This document shows positions 1 through 7,324 of a stretch of DNA of 64,000 nt, in pieces. The notes below the pieces were generated by a model, which worked only from the letters and a program-made list of their open reading frames with translations, was not told the DNA's origin and made no database searches. Each line of letters opens with the position of its first letter. Position 1 is the first letter of the stretch. Made by a program: the position numbers and the translations under genes. Origin of the DNA: Bacteroidaceae bacterium (GTDB lineage: Bacteria; Bacteroidota; Bacteroidia; Bacteroidales; Bacteroidaceae); contig JAFZPZ010000005.1 of assembly GCA_017552435.1 (NCBI GenBank), positions 1 to 64,000 on the forward strand. The letters are read 5' to 3'.

Positions 1-140
1 ACGACCCTGACGGCATAAACGTGCCGACAGCAGACAATACCGCTAAAACATTGGGCATCTACGACCTCCTAGGCCGGAAACTCTCTGGCAAGCCTGCCCG
101 GGGAATTTATATCGAAGACGGAAAGAAGAAAGTGAAGTAA
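1..140 (+). CDS. C-terminal end of a secreted protein with a T9SS-type sorting tail (5' partial)
   Basis: Only the last 45 codons are present; the frame is open to the left edge and stops at 138-140. The visible peptide ends IYDLLGRKLSGKPARGIYIE followed by a lysine-rich DGKKKVK. A 'YDL.GRK...GIYI.DGKK' ending is the usual form of the C-terminal sorting domain of proteins exported by the type IX secretion system in Bacteroidota. The catalytic or binding part lies outside the window, so no function can be given. The same kind of tail is seen on the proteins at 2654, 11669, 31969, 34779 and 54999. Confidence 0.8.
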   Translation, partial: DPDGINVPTADNTAKTLGIYDLLGRKLSGKPARGIYIEDGKKKVK

Positions 141-177
141 AGGGCTCCTATCAGACCCCGCCGGAAATCAGGGAAGC

Positions 178-387
178 CAAATAGGACACTATCTGAGGCC
201 AACTGAGGCTCGGCGGAGTCAAATAGGATACTATTTGTTAACACCCGTTAACAGTTCGGCTCAAATAGGAAACTATATGTTAACACCCGTTAACAATTCG
301 GCCCAAATAGGATACTATTTATGACAACCTGTGAGCAGTCCGGCTCAAATAGGATACGATTTGAAGTGAAATGTTAAAATCTCTAAC
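178..387. repeat. Five-unit 42-bp phased array of inverted repeats upstream of the DUF6261 gene
   Basis: The heptamer CAAATAG starts at 178, 220, 262, 304 and 346, an exact 42-bp period. Each unit opens with a dyad of the form AAATAG-GATA-CTATTT; the four central bases vary (GACA, GATA, GAAA, GATA, GATA) while the ATAG/CTAT arms hold, except for a C-G-AT change in unit 5. Units 2 and 3 also carry a second dyad, GTTAACACCCGTTAAC, directly after the first; it has decayed in units 1, 4 and 5. Forty-two bp is four helical turns, so all dyads lie on one DNA face. The array ends 15 bp before the start codon at 403. No TAnnTTTG element fits cleanly in it. A multi-site operator or a protein-recruiting array is inferred, not shown. 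Confidence 0.9.
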
Positions 388-402
388 AAATAAATAAACA
401 AT

Positions 403-1344
403 ATGGATATAAATGCAAGACAAATCGGCTATCTGGAATTCAATTATCTGGATCAGTCAGAGACTTATCAGTACAGTGTGGACCAGTTGAGCCGCGTCAA
501 GGCGTGTGCTCCGCTAATGGCCAAGTTAGGCAATGAGGTGGGAGTTTGGGAAACTGCTACGCAGACTTTCGACACAGCCTACCGCAAAAGTTCGACTGAA
601 GCTCAGACCAAGACGCTAAAGACAATCGACGATGAGCGCGATTCGCTCTACAGCGGTCTCGTCGGCACCATCAACAATGCCACCAAGAGCCCGATTGCCG
701 CTCAGGCAACAGCAGCGACCGACCTTTTGGAACCCATCAAGCGCTACGATGTGAAGACCGGAGGCGAATATCAGCAGGAGACTATGCGGATTGACCAGTT
801 CTGTCAGGACCTGCTGGCAAACTACACCTCGCAGCTCACCACGCTCGGTCTGACGGAATGGACGCAGGCTCTGCAGGCCAAGAACCTTGAGTTCCAGGAG
901 GCCATGAGGGCGCGTACCGACGACCAGGCCGGCTTTGTGAAGAGCGAACTCTCCCAGTTGAGGCAGCAGATGATAGCCGCTTTCAATGCTTTCAGGAAGT
1001 TGGCGAACGTGATTTTCATCTACGAAGGCGATACGGCCTACGCCACCACTATCGACCAGATGAATGCCGAAGTGCGGCACTACAAGCAGATTATTGCCCG
1101 CAAAGGCGGCGGAAGTTCCAGCAGCAGCTCCGGCAGCGGTGGGACAGCCTCCCCCGACCCCTCCCAAGGAGGCACAGCCTCCCCCGACCCCTCCCAAGGA
1201 GGGGGGAATGAAGGCGGCGGCGGAGCCTCCCCCGACCCCTCCCAAGGAGGGGAGAACGGTGATACCCCGGGCACCGGCGGTGATTCCGGAGGCGGCGATG
1301 ATAACGGGGATGATAACAATGGCCCCATCGGGGATGCGGAGTAG
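403..1344 (+). CDS. DUF6261 family protein with a palindromic-repeat-encoded tail
   Basis: 313 aa, no signal peptide or membrane segment. Residues 1 to about 230 are a helical domain that I assign to DUF6261, a Bacteroidota-restricted family of unknown function (the ERDSLYSGLVGTI and AATDLLEPIKRYD stretches fit that family as I know it; not searched). Residues 235-313 are a low-complexity tail: a Ser/Gly run, three copies of ASPDPSQGG encoded by three palindromic elements at 1147-1252, then an acidic Gly/Asp-rich end. Family members are usually nearer 230-270 aa, so the tail is extra. The gene stands alone, preceded by the 42-bp array and closed by a strong hairpin. Function unknown; the array suggests tight or unusual regulation. 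Confidence 0.7.
   Translation: MDINARQIGYLEFNYLDQSETYQYSVDQLSRVKACAPLMAKLGNEVGVWETATQTFDTAYRKSSTEAQTKTLKTIDDERDSLYSGLVGTINNATKSPIAAQATAATDLLEPIKRYDVKTGGEYQQETMRIDQFCQDLLANYTSQLTTLGLTEWTQALQAKNLEFQEAMRARTDDQAGFVKSELSQLRQQMIAAFNAFRKLANVIFIYEGDTAYATTIDQMNAEVRHYKQIIARKGGGSSSSSSGSGGTASPDPSQGGTASPDPSQGGGNEGGGGASPDPSQGGENGDTPGTGGDSGGGDDNGDDNNGPIGDAE
1147..1252 (+). repeat. Three plus-oriented palindromic elements in tandem inside the DUF6261 gene
   Basis: Copies at 1147-1172, 1177-1206 and 1225-1252 read GCCTCCCCCGACCCC followed by TCCCAAGGAGG. The first two are exactly 30 bp apart. Each keeps the frame and encodes ASPDPSQGG. They belong to the dispersed GC-rich family found throughout the window. 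Confidence 0.9.
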
Positions 1345-1384
1345 ACAGAAGAAAGGCGAGCGTGATGCTCGCCTTTCTTCTGTC
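1344..1384. terminator. Bidirectional terminator hairpin, 18-bp perfect stem
   Basis: Arms 1344-1361 and 1367-1384 pair perfectly around the loop GTGAT; the inner arms are AAAGGCGAGC and GCTCGCCTTT. It lies between the convergent genes ending at 1344 and 1400. The inner 25 bp recur as an exact reverse complement at 30754-30778. Confidence 0.85.
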
Positions 1385-1399
1385 TGATATCTGGGGCCT

Positions 1400-2626
1400 T
1401 TAATTCTTGACGTTGGCCTGGACGGTTGCGTTGGGGCTCTTCGTGTACTTGCCGCTCACCTTGATGCCGTAGGAGTATTTGCCCGGGTTGGCGACCTGGA
1501 TGGTGCCGGCGTTGACGGTGAGGTTCCCCTTCACCCTGATGCCGATGCAGCGGTCTTCGTCATCGGTCTCCTCGTCCTCGTAGGTGGTGCCGGTTGCACG
1601 GATTTGCATCAGCGTGGTGTTGTCGTCCTCGTTCACCAGCATGTTCCCGCCCACCTGTATGCCTCGGCTGCCGTCACCGCTGGCGAGGATGGTGAAGGTG
1701 CCGCCGCTGACGGTGAGATCCCCGGGGACTTTGATGCCCTTCACGGCATCGCGGGCCGCGGTGATGTTGATTGAACCTCCGCGGATGAACATCTGGCCGT
1801 TGTTTTCCTTTTCGGGATTCGGCGTGACGTCATCGCTGAGCGTGACCGTTTCCACCTGAATCCCGTCGCCTGCCTGTCCGGAGAGTGTCACGGAGCCGCC
1901 GCTCATGAGGAAGTACTGTCCGGCGTGAATGGCATCGCTCGCAGCCTTGGTGACGGTGATGCTGCCCGTGGTCTTCTTCAGTTGCAGGTACTCCTTGGTG
2001 GCGATGGCGTGTTTCGTGTTGCCGGTAACGGTCAGTGACCCGCTGCCCTCCACCTCGAGGTGTCCCTTGCAGTAGAGCGCGGCCTTCTGTTCGCCGCCCG
2101 CTGCATCGGCCAGGACGTTCTCGGTGCCGGGATTCAGAATCAGGGCGACGCGCTTGCCGCACTGGATGTCGATGGCTGCGCCCTTGTCGCTCTTCAGGTT
2201 GAGTCCGTTCAGGTAGAACTTGCACTTGAGCGGTCCGTCATAGGTGAGGGAGCCCTGCGTGCTTTCGCCCTGGAGGACAAACTCCAGTTCGCTCTTCTCG
2301 TTCGTGCTGAGGATGGAGACGTGCGCCCCCTCGACAGTCGCCGTGACTTTCGGAGCGTGTCCCAGGTCCACCGTGGCCTGGTCGCCGCTGTATGTGACGG
2401 TGACGGTGTGCACCACTGTGATGCTGTCCACGGTGCTGGCGTCGAATGCCTTCTCGCCCACAGTGAAGTTCGCTCCGCCGTCGGAGAAGAGGATCTCCGA
2501 GGTTGACAGCCGCGTGTCTTCGCCTGCCTGCCAGATGCGTATCTGTTCCTGCGCATATGCGGCCCCTCCAACTCCCATGAGGAGGAGAAAGAGGAGCAAT
2601 AGATTTTGAATTTTGAATTTACTCAT
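1400..2626 (-). CDS. Secreted carbohydrate-binding beta-helix protein (Cthe_2159/DUF4353-like)
   Basis: 408 aa with an N-terminal signal peptide ending near AYAQ (about residue 25). The rest is a ladder of short repeats: 'GAAIDIQCGKRVALIL', 'HAIATKEYLQLKKTTGSITV', 'DAIHAGQYFLMSGGSVTL', 'DAVKGIKVPGDLTVSGGTF'. This regular pattern fits the DUF4353/Cthe_2159 carbohydrate-binding fold, whose founding member binds acidic polysaccharide. The first eight codons after ATG are themselves an attcaaaa-type repeat tract. It is the last gene of the cluster with VTC, DUF4956 and DUF2490 genes, an association also known in other bacteria, so a role in binding a surface polymer is inferred. No catalytic motif is seen. 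Confidence 0.75.
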   Translation of the reverse strand: MSKFKIQNLLLLFLLLMGVGGAAYAQEQIRIWQAGEDTRLSTSEILFSDGGANFTVGEKAFDASTVDSITVVHTVTVTYSGDQATVDLGHAPKVTATVEGAHVSILSTNEKSELEFVLQGESTQGSLTYDGPLKCKFYLNGLNLKSDKGAAIDIQCGKRVALILNPGTENVLADAAGGEQKAALYCKGHLEVEGSGSLTVTGNTKHAIATKEYLQLKKTTGSITVTKAASDAIHAGQYFLMSGGSVTLSGQAGDGIQVETVTLSDDVTPNPEKENNGQMFIRGGSINITAARDAVKGIKVPGDLTVSGGTFTILASGDGSRGIQVGGNMLVNEDDNTTLMQIRATGTTYEDEETDDEDRCIGIRVKGNLTVNAGTIQVANPGKYSYGIKVSGKYTKSPNATVQANVKN

Positions 2627-2633
2627 TTTGAAT

Positions 2634-2654
2634 CTAAAGGGGGCAAGGGGGTCC
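2634..2654 (-). repeat. Half palindromic element at the end of the small T9SS-type gene
   Basis: On the minus strand the sequence reads GGACCCCCTTGCCCCCTTTAG and then runs straight into the AT-rich tract; the second arm (GGGGGA) is missing. It looks like a truncated member of the dispersed family, placed at the stop codon. Confidence 0.6.
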
Positions 2655-3103
2655 TACTTCTTGATCTTGATGGTCTTCTCGCCCATCTTGACCACATACA
2701 CGCCGGTTGGCAGCTTGCCCAGGTTGATGTTGGCGCCATCCTTGACGTAGGCGATGCTGACCAGTGCGCCGGCTGTGTTGTACACGCGCAGCATGCCGTC
2801 GCCCTTGATGGAGAGTGTTCCGTTCTTGTAGGTCATGTCCTTGGCCTCTTCGGGCAGAGCATCAATGGCAGTCGCGGTCTCGGTGAACCGGATCTTTTCC
2901 ACGTTGGCGATAGGGTAGGAGTGTTTGCCCTCGGTCGTTGTCACCACCATGTATCCCTCCTCGAAGGTGATTTTCTGGACGATGGGCAGAGCCACGCTCT
3001 CCTCCGAACCGTTGCAGCTGAGGGTGAGGTAATTGTAGGTTTCGGCCATCATGTTAGCGCTGGCCATGAGCAGCAATGCTGCGAGAACATTTCTTGTTGT
3101 CAT
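2654..3103 (-). CDS. Small secreted protein with T9SS-type C-terminal domain
   Basis: 149 aa. A signal peptide (MTTRNVLAALLLMASANMMA) is followed by a short beta-rich region with 'LPIVQKITFEEGYMVVTT' and 'YPIANVEKIRF', a pattern common in Bacteroidales extracellular proteins just before the sorting domain. Residues 85-149 form a type IX-like tail ending 'VYNTAGALVSI...LPTGVYVVKMGEKTIKIKK'. There is therefore almost no cargo: the protein is essentially a sorting domain with a small N-terminal beta segment. It sits between the DUF2490 barrel and the beta-helix gene in the same operon. It may be a small surface component of that cluster; function unknown. Confidence 0.7.
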   Translation of the reverse strand: MTTRNVLAALLLMASANMMAETYNYLTLSCNGSEESVALPIVQKITFEEGYMVVTTTEGKHSYPIANVEKIRFTETATAIDALPEEAKDMTYKNGTLSIKGDGMLRVYNTAGALVSIAYVKDGANINLGKLPTGVYVVKMGEKTIKIKK

Positions 3104-3147
3104 GATTTATTTTGAATTTTGAATTTATTCATTTTGAATTAATTGTT

Positions 3148-3182
3148 TCTCCTCGCCCTTTAAGGGAGAGTCAGAGAGGGTC
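3148..3182 (-). repeat. Palindromic element just after the DUF2490 stop codon
   Basis: Minus-strand reading GACCCTCTCTGACTCTCCC then TTAAAGGGCGAGGAGA. It resembles the copy inside the MFS gene at 9856-9887 (same TCTGACTC spacer). An attcaaaa-type tract follows at 3107-3140, so the intercistronic gap is made almost entirely of repeat sequence. Confidence 0.75.
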
Positions 3183-3183
3183 G

Positions 3184-4056
3184 TCAGAAGCTGTATTTGT
3201 AGCCGAGGTTGATGGCGTGCATCCTGTCGTGCTGGCGCACAACCTCGTTGTCTTCTATGTCGTACATGTCGAAGGTGATGATATACGAGAGCGTCACCTC
3301 GTTGTGCTTGCGGAACTTGTAGGAAGAGCCCACTGCCGCGCGAACTTTCTGGAGGAGCATGTGGTCGCCCACGCTCACGCTGTTGTGAAACTCCGCCGAG
3401 ATGAACGGCGAGAAGGGGACGCGCTTCTTGTCATATTCCAGTTTGAGCCTTGACCGCAGCACCTGGTCCGTGTAGGCGGAATAGTACTTGGACTCTACCT
3501 CGTTGTCTGGGTACTCCTCAAACCAAGTGACTTCGTTCCAATCGTCGTCGAAGTCATACTTCTTCTCATGGATTGTGCGATACTTGAACTTGTCGATGGT
3601 TCTGGCTTTGCTGTGCGTAATCTGATAGCGCTCACGCAGGGATACTTTGAGCCATTTCCACAGCTTGATGCTGCCGGTCGCATCTGCGCTGAATCTGTGC
3701 CGAGGGTACCAGTAATCGGGCGTGTGGTTGTATCCGGTCTCCCAGTATTCGGAACCGACCTCGCCCTCATCCTTGTTCTTGTACTTCTCCGGCTTGTAGG
3801 TGTAGAGGAAGTTGTAGCTGATGCCCAGCTTGAGCCATTTCCACGGCTTGTAGCTCGTGCTCACCCCGGCAGAGAAGCGTGCTTTGTTCTGGGCCCGGTA
3901 CTCCAAATCCAGTCCGGCATCCCATTTCTTCGTAATCGCTTTCTCTACACCAATCTCGCTCCAGAGGCCCAACTCATCGTTGTCCTGGGCACAGACCTGG
4001 TGCAGGGCGCATGAGGCCAGCAGCAGTGCAGCTAATATGGACCGACGCAGTGTCAT
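3184..4056 (-). CDS. DUF2490-type outer-membrane beta-barrel protein
   Basis: 290 aa. A signal peptide (about 23 residues, ending VCAQ) precedes a chain of alternating amphipathic beta-strands with repeated aromatic motifs ('SYKPWKWLKLGISYNFLYTY', 'GSIKLWKWLKVSLRERYQI'). The last residue is Phe in the sequence GYKYSF, as expected for an outer-membrane barrel recognised by the Bam machinery. The family has no known activity. The start codon overlaps the DUF4956 stop by 4 bp, so the two are translationally coupled. A role as the outer-membrane partner of the inner-membrane DUF4956 protein is inferred from that coupling. Confidence 0.75.
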   Translation of the reverse strand: MTLRRSILAALLLASCALHQVCAQDNDELGLWSEIGVEKAITKKWDAGLDLEYRAQNKARFSAGVSTSYKPWKWLKLGISYNFLYTYKPEKYKNKDEGEVGSEYWETGYNHTPDYWYPRHRFSADATGSIKLWKWLKVSLRERYQITHSKARTIDKFKYRTIHEKKYDFDDDWNEVTWFEEYPDNEVESKYYSAYTDQVLRSRLKLEYDKKRVPFSPFISAEFHNSVSVGDHMLLQKVRAAVGSSYKFRKHNEVTLSYIITFDMYDIEDNEVVRQHDRMHAINLGYKYSF

Positions 4057-4766
4057 ATACGAGGCATTTTGGTCATTTCCTCAATGCTGTTGCCGCGGTC
4101 CGCAGGCTCATCGTAGAAAATCCGGATGAGGCAAGCGTCCTTCAGAAAATCAACGAGGCCAATCTCCATGCGCTGTATTTTCAGCCCGGTTCGCTTCTCC
4201 AGGTCGGCTTTCAGCTCTTCGCGCTTGTCGGGAGCAATGAGGGCAACATTGTCGTACTTGATGTACTTGCTGCAGCTGGTGCTGACCAGCTTGCTGCTCT
4301 CGAACACCCAAGCCATACCGATGAAGACGAGGTTGACGAAGAGAATCGTCACCAGACCGAAGCCGTCCCAGTAGTCAGCCTTGGGGTGGTATTCCGCGCG
4401 GCCTAAGGCGTTGACCACACTCACGGCAATGAGCATGAAAAGGTACGTCATTTCGCGGATGGGAACGGCCTCCGTGCGGAAACGCATGATGCCGAAGATG
4501 GCAAACAGACCCATGGCCGCTCCAAGATTCATGCCGTCACCCTCCATCAGGCTGACCAGCAGGAAAATACTCATGGACATCAGGATGTAGATGAACATGT
4601 AGTCCCTGCGGTGACTGCGGGGGAAGTAGAAGCAGCGTGCGATGATGGTAACCACAGCCAGGTTGATGCCAAAGCGCATAACCAGCGAGATAAAATGCTG
4701 GGGATCGAAAAGCGTTAGGCCTATCAGATTGCCTAATTCATAGTTAAGTTGGTTCAGGATTTCCAT
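4053..4766 (-). CDS. DUF4956 inner-membrane protein
   Basis: 237 aa. Hydrophobic segments are visible at about residues 29-48, 55-72, 80-95, 105-122 and 137-155, followed by a soluble C-terminal domain of about 80 residues. The stretch 'GLFAIFGIMRFRTEAVPIREM' is the hallmark of DUF4956. In many bacteria this family is encoded beside VTC-domain proteins and CotH-like surface proteins; the VTC gene is directly upstream here (37-bp gap). Its biochemical role is unknown. I infer a membrane component acting with the VTC protein. Confidence 0.85.
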   Translation of the reverse strand: MEILNQLNYELGNLIGLTLFDPQHFISLVMRFGINLAVVTIIARCFYFPRSHRRDYMFIYILMSMSIFLLVSLMEGDGMNLGAAMGLFAIFGIMRFRTEAVPIREMTYLFMLIAVSVVNALGRAEYHPKADYWDGFGLVTILFVNLVFIGMAWVFESSKLVSTSCSKYIKYDNVALIAPDKREELKADLEKRTGLKIQRMEIGLVDFLKDACLIRIFYDEPADRGNSIEEMTKMPRI

Positions 4767-4803
4767 GTGGATGAGGTTTTGTATGAATTCGAATTCTATC
4801 TAA

Positions 4804-5583
4804 TTAATTAACTTGTAACTTTTGGCCCGCCAGTTTACTCAGGGTAATCATGCGGATATTAAACCGGTTCCGCTTGAGCCCCTTGTTCGTCATGACAGAG
4901 CCGATGCAGTACTTGCTGAAGCCGAGTGGCTTGATGCGCAGCTCGCGAAGCATGTCGAGCACAGGGCTGAACACATTGCCGTCGCGTTTCAGCTCGATGA
5001 TGACAAGCGGCCCGACATTGGCATCCCGGCCTGTCTCCATATTGTGGAACTGCACGTCGTAGTCGATGGTCAGACGCTCAGTCTTGCCATAATTGACCAG
5101 CGTGATGCGATGGAACTGGTTCCGGACCGTCGGGTGGATATCCGACAGGCTCAGGTGAACGCGTTCCTGGAGGAATTCCTCGTTACCGCCCTCGCCTGTT
5201 ATCTGCTGGCTGGGCACCTGGACACGTTTTTTCTTCGTTCTTCCGTGATTATTCTTTGTCTTGATCTCCAGAAAGGTGTCATCGCTGTCCATGTAGGTCC
5301 GGACGCGCACCTTCTGCCTCGGGGAACGCCCGTTGTGATGCTCCATGTAGAACTTGTGAGCATCGGTGTCCCAGTAGGTCGTCATGTAGTTGGCTATCTT
5401 GCTTCCGTTGGTGAATTGCGCATAGTACTTGCCCTGCGCCAACTCCAAAAGGCGCGCCAAGTTCTCCTTGTTCGTCACGAACTTCGTGTCGGTGCGATTC
5501 ATGAGCCGAATGTTTGACATCTCCTCCAGCGTGATAGGCTCCAGATTTGTCAGCAACTCGTCTATACGGGCATCAATTTCCAT
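4804..5583 (-). CDS. VTC-domain protein (polyphosphate-polymerase-like triphosphate tunnel enzyme)
   Basis: 259 aa from the ATG at 5583. The frame is open to 5658, but that start lies upstream of the promoter's TATATTTG, so MEIDARIDEL is preferred. Tunnel motifs are visible in order: NRTDTKF, YWDTD, RQKVRVRTY, FLEIKTKNNHGRTKKKR, LTIDYDV, VIIELK and GFSKYC. These basic and acidic positions match the phosphate- and metal-binding residues of the yeast Vtc4 catalytic domain. Activity in bacterial members is not established. The protein is cytosolic by sequence. First gene of a five-gene operon ending in a surface beta-helix protein; divergent from frr. Confidence 0.8.
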   Translation of the reverse strand: MEIDARIDELLTNLEPITLEEMSNIRLMNRTDTKFVTNKENLARLLELAQGKYYAQFTNGSKIANYMTTYWDTDAHKFYMEHHNGRSPRQKVRVRTYMDSDDTFLEIKTKNNHGRTKKKRVQVPSQQITGEGGNEEFLQERVHLSLSDIHPTVRNQFHRITLVNYGKTERLTIDYDVQFHNMETGRDANVGPLVIIELKRDGNVFSPVLDMLRELRIKPLGFSKYCIGSVMTNKGLKRNRFNIRMITLSKLAGQKLQVN

Positions 5584-5604
5584 CTTTTTTTGCGTTATCC
5601 GGGA

Positions 5605-5612
5605 CAAATATA
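5605..5612 (-). promoter_or_regulatory. -7 element of the VTC/DUF4956 operon
   Basis: Minus strand TATATTTG, matching the Bacteroidota TAnnTTTG. Transcription would start about 15 bp before the ATG at 5583, which decides that start. No good TTTG at the usual upstream spacing. Confidence 0.55.
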
Positions 5613-5642
5613 GACTTTTTTGCGCAAATAACGGCGTGTGTC

Positions 5643-5673
5643 TTTGTTTTTTTAGCAAAAAACGCTACTTTTG
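5643..5673 (+). promoter_or_regulatory. frr promoter
   Basis: TTTG at 5643-5646 and TACTTTTG at 5666-5673 with 19 bp between, a near-ideal Bacteroidota housekeeping promoter. Back-to-back with the VTC promoter. Confidence 0.75.
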
Positions 5674-5725
5674 CTAAACGAATGTTATTTAAAACAAGAT
5701 ATAACCAACAAAATTCATAAGGAAT

Positions 5726-6286
5726 ATGATAGATGTAAAGGAAACTCTCGGCAAGGCCGAGGAGAAAATGGAAGAGGCCGTGATGTACCTCGAAGAGGCT
5801 TTGGCGCATATACGTGCCGGCAAGGCCAATGTGAAGATTCTGGACGGCATCCGTGTGGATAGCTATGGCAGCATGGTTCCCCTGAACCAGGTGGCAGCCA
5901 TCAATACTCCCGATGCACGTACTATTGCTATCAAGCCCTGGGATAAGAGCATGTTCCGTCCCATCGAGAAGGCCATCATGGACAGCAACGTAGGCATTAC
6001 GCCCGAGAACAATGGCGAAATCATCCGTCTGGGCATTCCTCCTTTGACCGAGGAACGCCGTAAGCAGCTTGCCAAGCAGTGCGGCAAGGAGGGCGAACAG
6101 GCCAAGGTGAGCATTCGCAATACCCGCCGCGAGATTATCGAGAAGCTCAAGAAGGGAATAAAGGACGGTCTCTCTGAGGATTTGGAGAAAGATGCCGAAG
6201 CCGACATGCAGAAGATGCACGACAAGTTCATCAAGAAGGTGGACGAGTTGCTTGCAGCCAAGGAAAAGGAAATCATGACCGTCTGA
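5726..6286 (+). CDS. frr: Ribosome recycling factor
   Basis: 186 aa, the standard length. It splits post-termination ribosomes together with EF-G. The sequence is collinear with the family throughout: N-terminal helix '[25 protein letters not shown]', then the domain II segment '[21 protein letters not shown]', '[16 protein letters not shown]', and the C-terminal helix '[15 protein letters not shown]...[28 protein letters not shown]'-like region. Its TGA overlaps the ATG of rsgA by one base, coupling two ribosome-associated factors. Expressed from the promoter at 5643-5673. Confidence 0.98.
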   Translation: MIDVKETLGKAEEKMEEAVMYLEEALAHIRAGKANVKILDGIRVDSYGSMVPLNQVAAINTPDARTIAIKPWDKSMFRPIEKAIMDSNVGITPENNGEIIRLGIPPLTEERRKQLAKQCGKEGEQAKVSIRNTRREIIEKLKKGIKDGLSEDLEKDAEADMQKMHDKFIKKVDELLAAKEKEIMTV

Positions 6287-7212
6287 TGCGCGGCCTCATT
6301 ATTAGAAATACGGGCAGCTGGTATACCGTCAGGACAGACGATGACCAGCTGTTCGATTGTAAGGTAAAGGGCGCGTTCCGTCTCAAAGGGATTCGCAGCA
6401 CCAATCCTGTGGCAGTGGGCGATGTGGTGAACATTACGCCTGGTGCTGACGGGCAGACGGCTTTGATTGAGAATATCGAAGACAGGCGGAATTACATTAT
6501 CCGTAAGGCCTCCAACCTGTCGAAACAAAGCCACATTATCGCAGCTAACGTCGATATGGCTGCCCTTGTGGTCACTATTGCACATCCAGAGACGAGCACA
6601 ACTTTCATCGACCGCTTCCTGGCGAGTGCCGAGGCGTACCGTGTACCGGTCCTTATTATCTTCAACAAGACTGATCTCTACAGCGTCGAAGAGAAACAGC
6701 AGATGGATGCGCTTGTGGCGCTTTATCGGGCCGTCGGGTATGTGTGCCTGACATGTTCGGCAGTAGATGGTAACGGAATTGTGGAGTTGCGGGAAGAACT
6801 TCGGGACAAGACTACGTTGCTGAGCGGTAACAGCGGCGTAGGCAAGAGCACCTTGCTCAATCTGCTTGTTCCCGAGGCCGATGCCAAGACGGCAGAAATC
6901 AGTATGGCGCATGATGCAGGTATGCACACCACCACTTTCTCGCAGATGTATTTCCTGCCACAGGGCGGAGCACTTATAGACACGCCGGGCATCAAAGGCT
7001 TCGGGACATTCGATATGGAGCGCGAGGAAGTGTCGCATTACTTCCGCGAGATATTCAAGGTCTCGGCAGATTGTCGCTTTGGTAATTGTACACATACGCA
7101 TGAGCCAGGCTGTGCAGTTTTGCAGGCATTAGCCGAAGGACGTATTGCAGAAAGTCGTTATACGAGTTATCTCTCTATGCTCGACGACAAGGACGAAGAT
7201 AAATACAGATAA
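6286..7212 (+). CDS. rsgA: Small-ribosomal-subunit GTPase RsgA
   Basis: 308 aa. Circularly permuted GTPase acting late in 30S maturation. An N-terminal OB domain (about 1-75) is followed by the G domain in permuted order: NKTDL (G4), CSAVDGNG (G5), [12 protein letters not shown] (P-loop), TTTFSQMY (G2), DTPGIKGFG (G3). The C-terminal zinc domain has the [14 protein letters not shown] ligands. Start overlaps the frr stop. A palindromic element begins 3 bp after its stop codon and forms an inverted pair with one inside argB. Confidence 0.97.
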   Translation: MRGLIIRNTGSWYTVRTDDDQLFDCKVKGAFRLKGIRSTNPVAVGDVVNITPGADGQTALIENIEDRRNYIIRKASNLSKQSHIIAANVDMAALVVTIAHPETSTTFIDRFLASAEAYRVPVLIIFNKTDLYSVEEKQQMDALVALYRAVGYVCLTCSAVDGNGIVELREELRDKTTLLSGNSGVGKSTLLNLLVPEADAKTAEISMAHDAGMHTTTFSQMYFLPQGGALIDTPGIKGFGTFDMEREEVSHYFREIFKVSADCRFGNCTHTHEPGCAVLQALAEGRIAESRYTSYLSMLDDKDEDKYR

Positions 7213-7214
7213 TA

Positions 7215-7324
7215 GCCTCCCCCGGCCCCTCCAAAAGAGGGGTGAATAATGAAAAGTAAATGAAGGAAAAAGAAATAAATAACAGTCTTCCATTCTCCCC
7301 TCTTTTGGAGGGGTTGGGGGAGGC
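7215..7324. repeat. Inverted pair of palindromic elements flanking the argB start
   Basis: Plus copy 7215-7242 (GCCTCCCCCGGCCCC...GAGGGG) and minus copy 7297-7324 are about 26/28 complementary, so an RNA across both can fold into a long stem with the argB ATG (7260) in a 54-nt loop. The minus copy is translated as the N-terminal segment LPFSPLLEGLGEA. Confidence 0.85.

Noticed and set aside
178-387. CRISPR array
   Set aside because: The period is 42 bp with no unique spacers of constant length between identical repeats; the units themselves diverge and contain inverted repeats. No cas genes are present.
5583-5658. N-terminal extension of the VTC protein (start at 5658)
   Set aside because: It spans the TATATTTG promoter element and overlaps the frr promoter region; the family begins near MEIDARIDEL.
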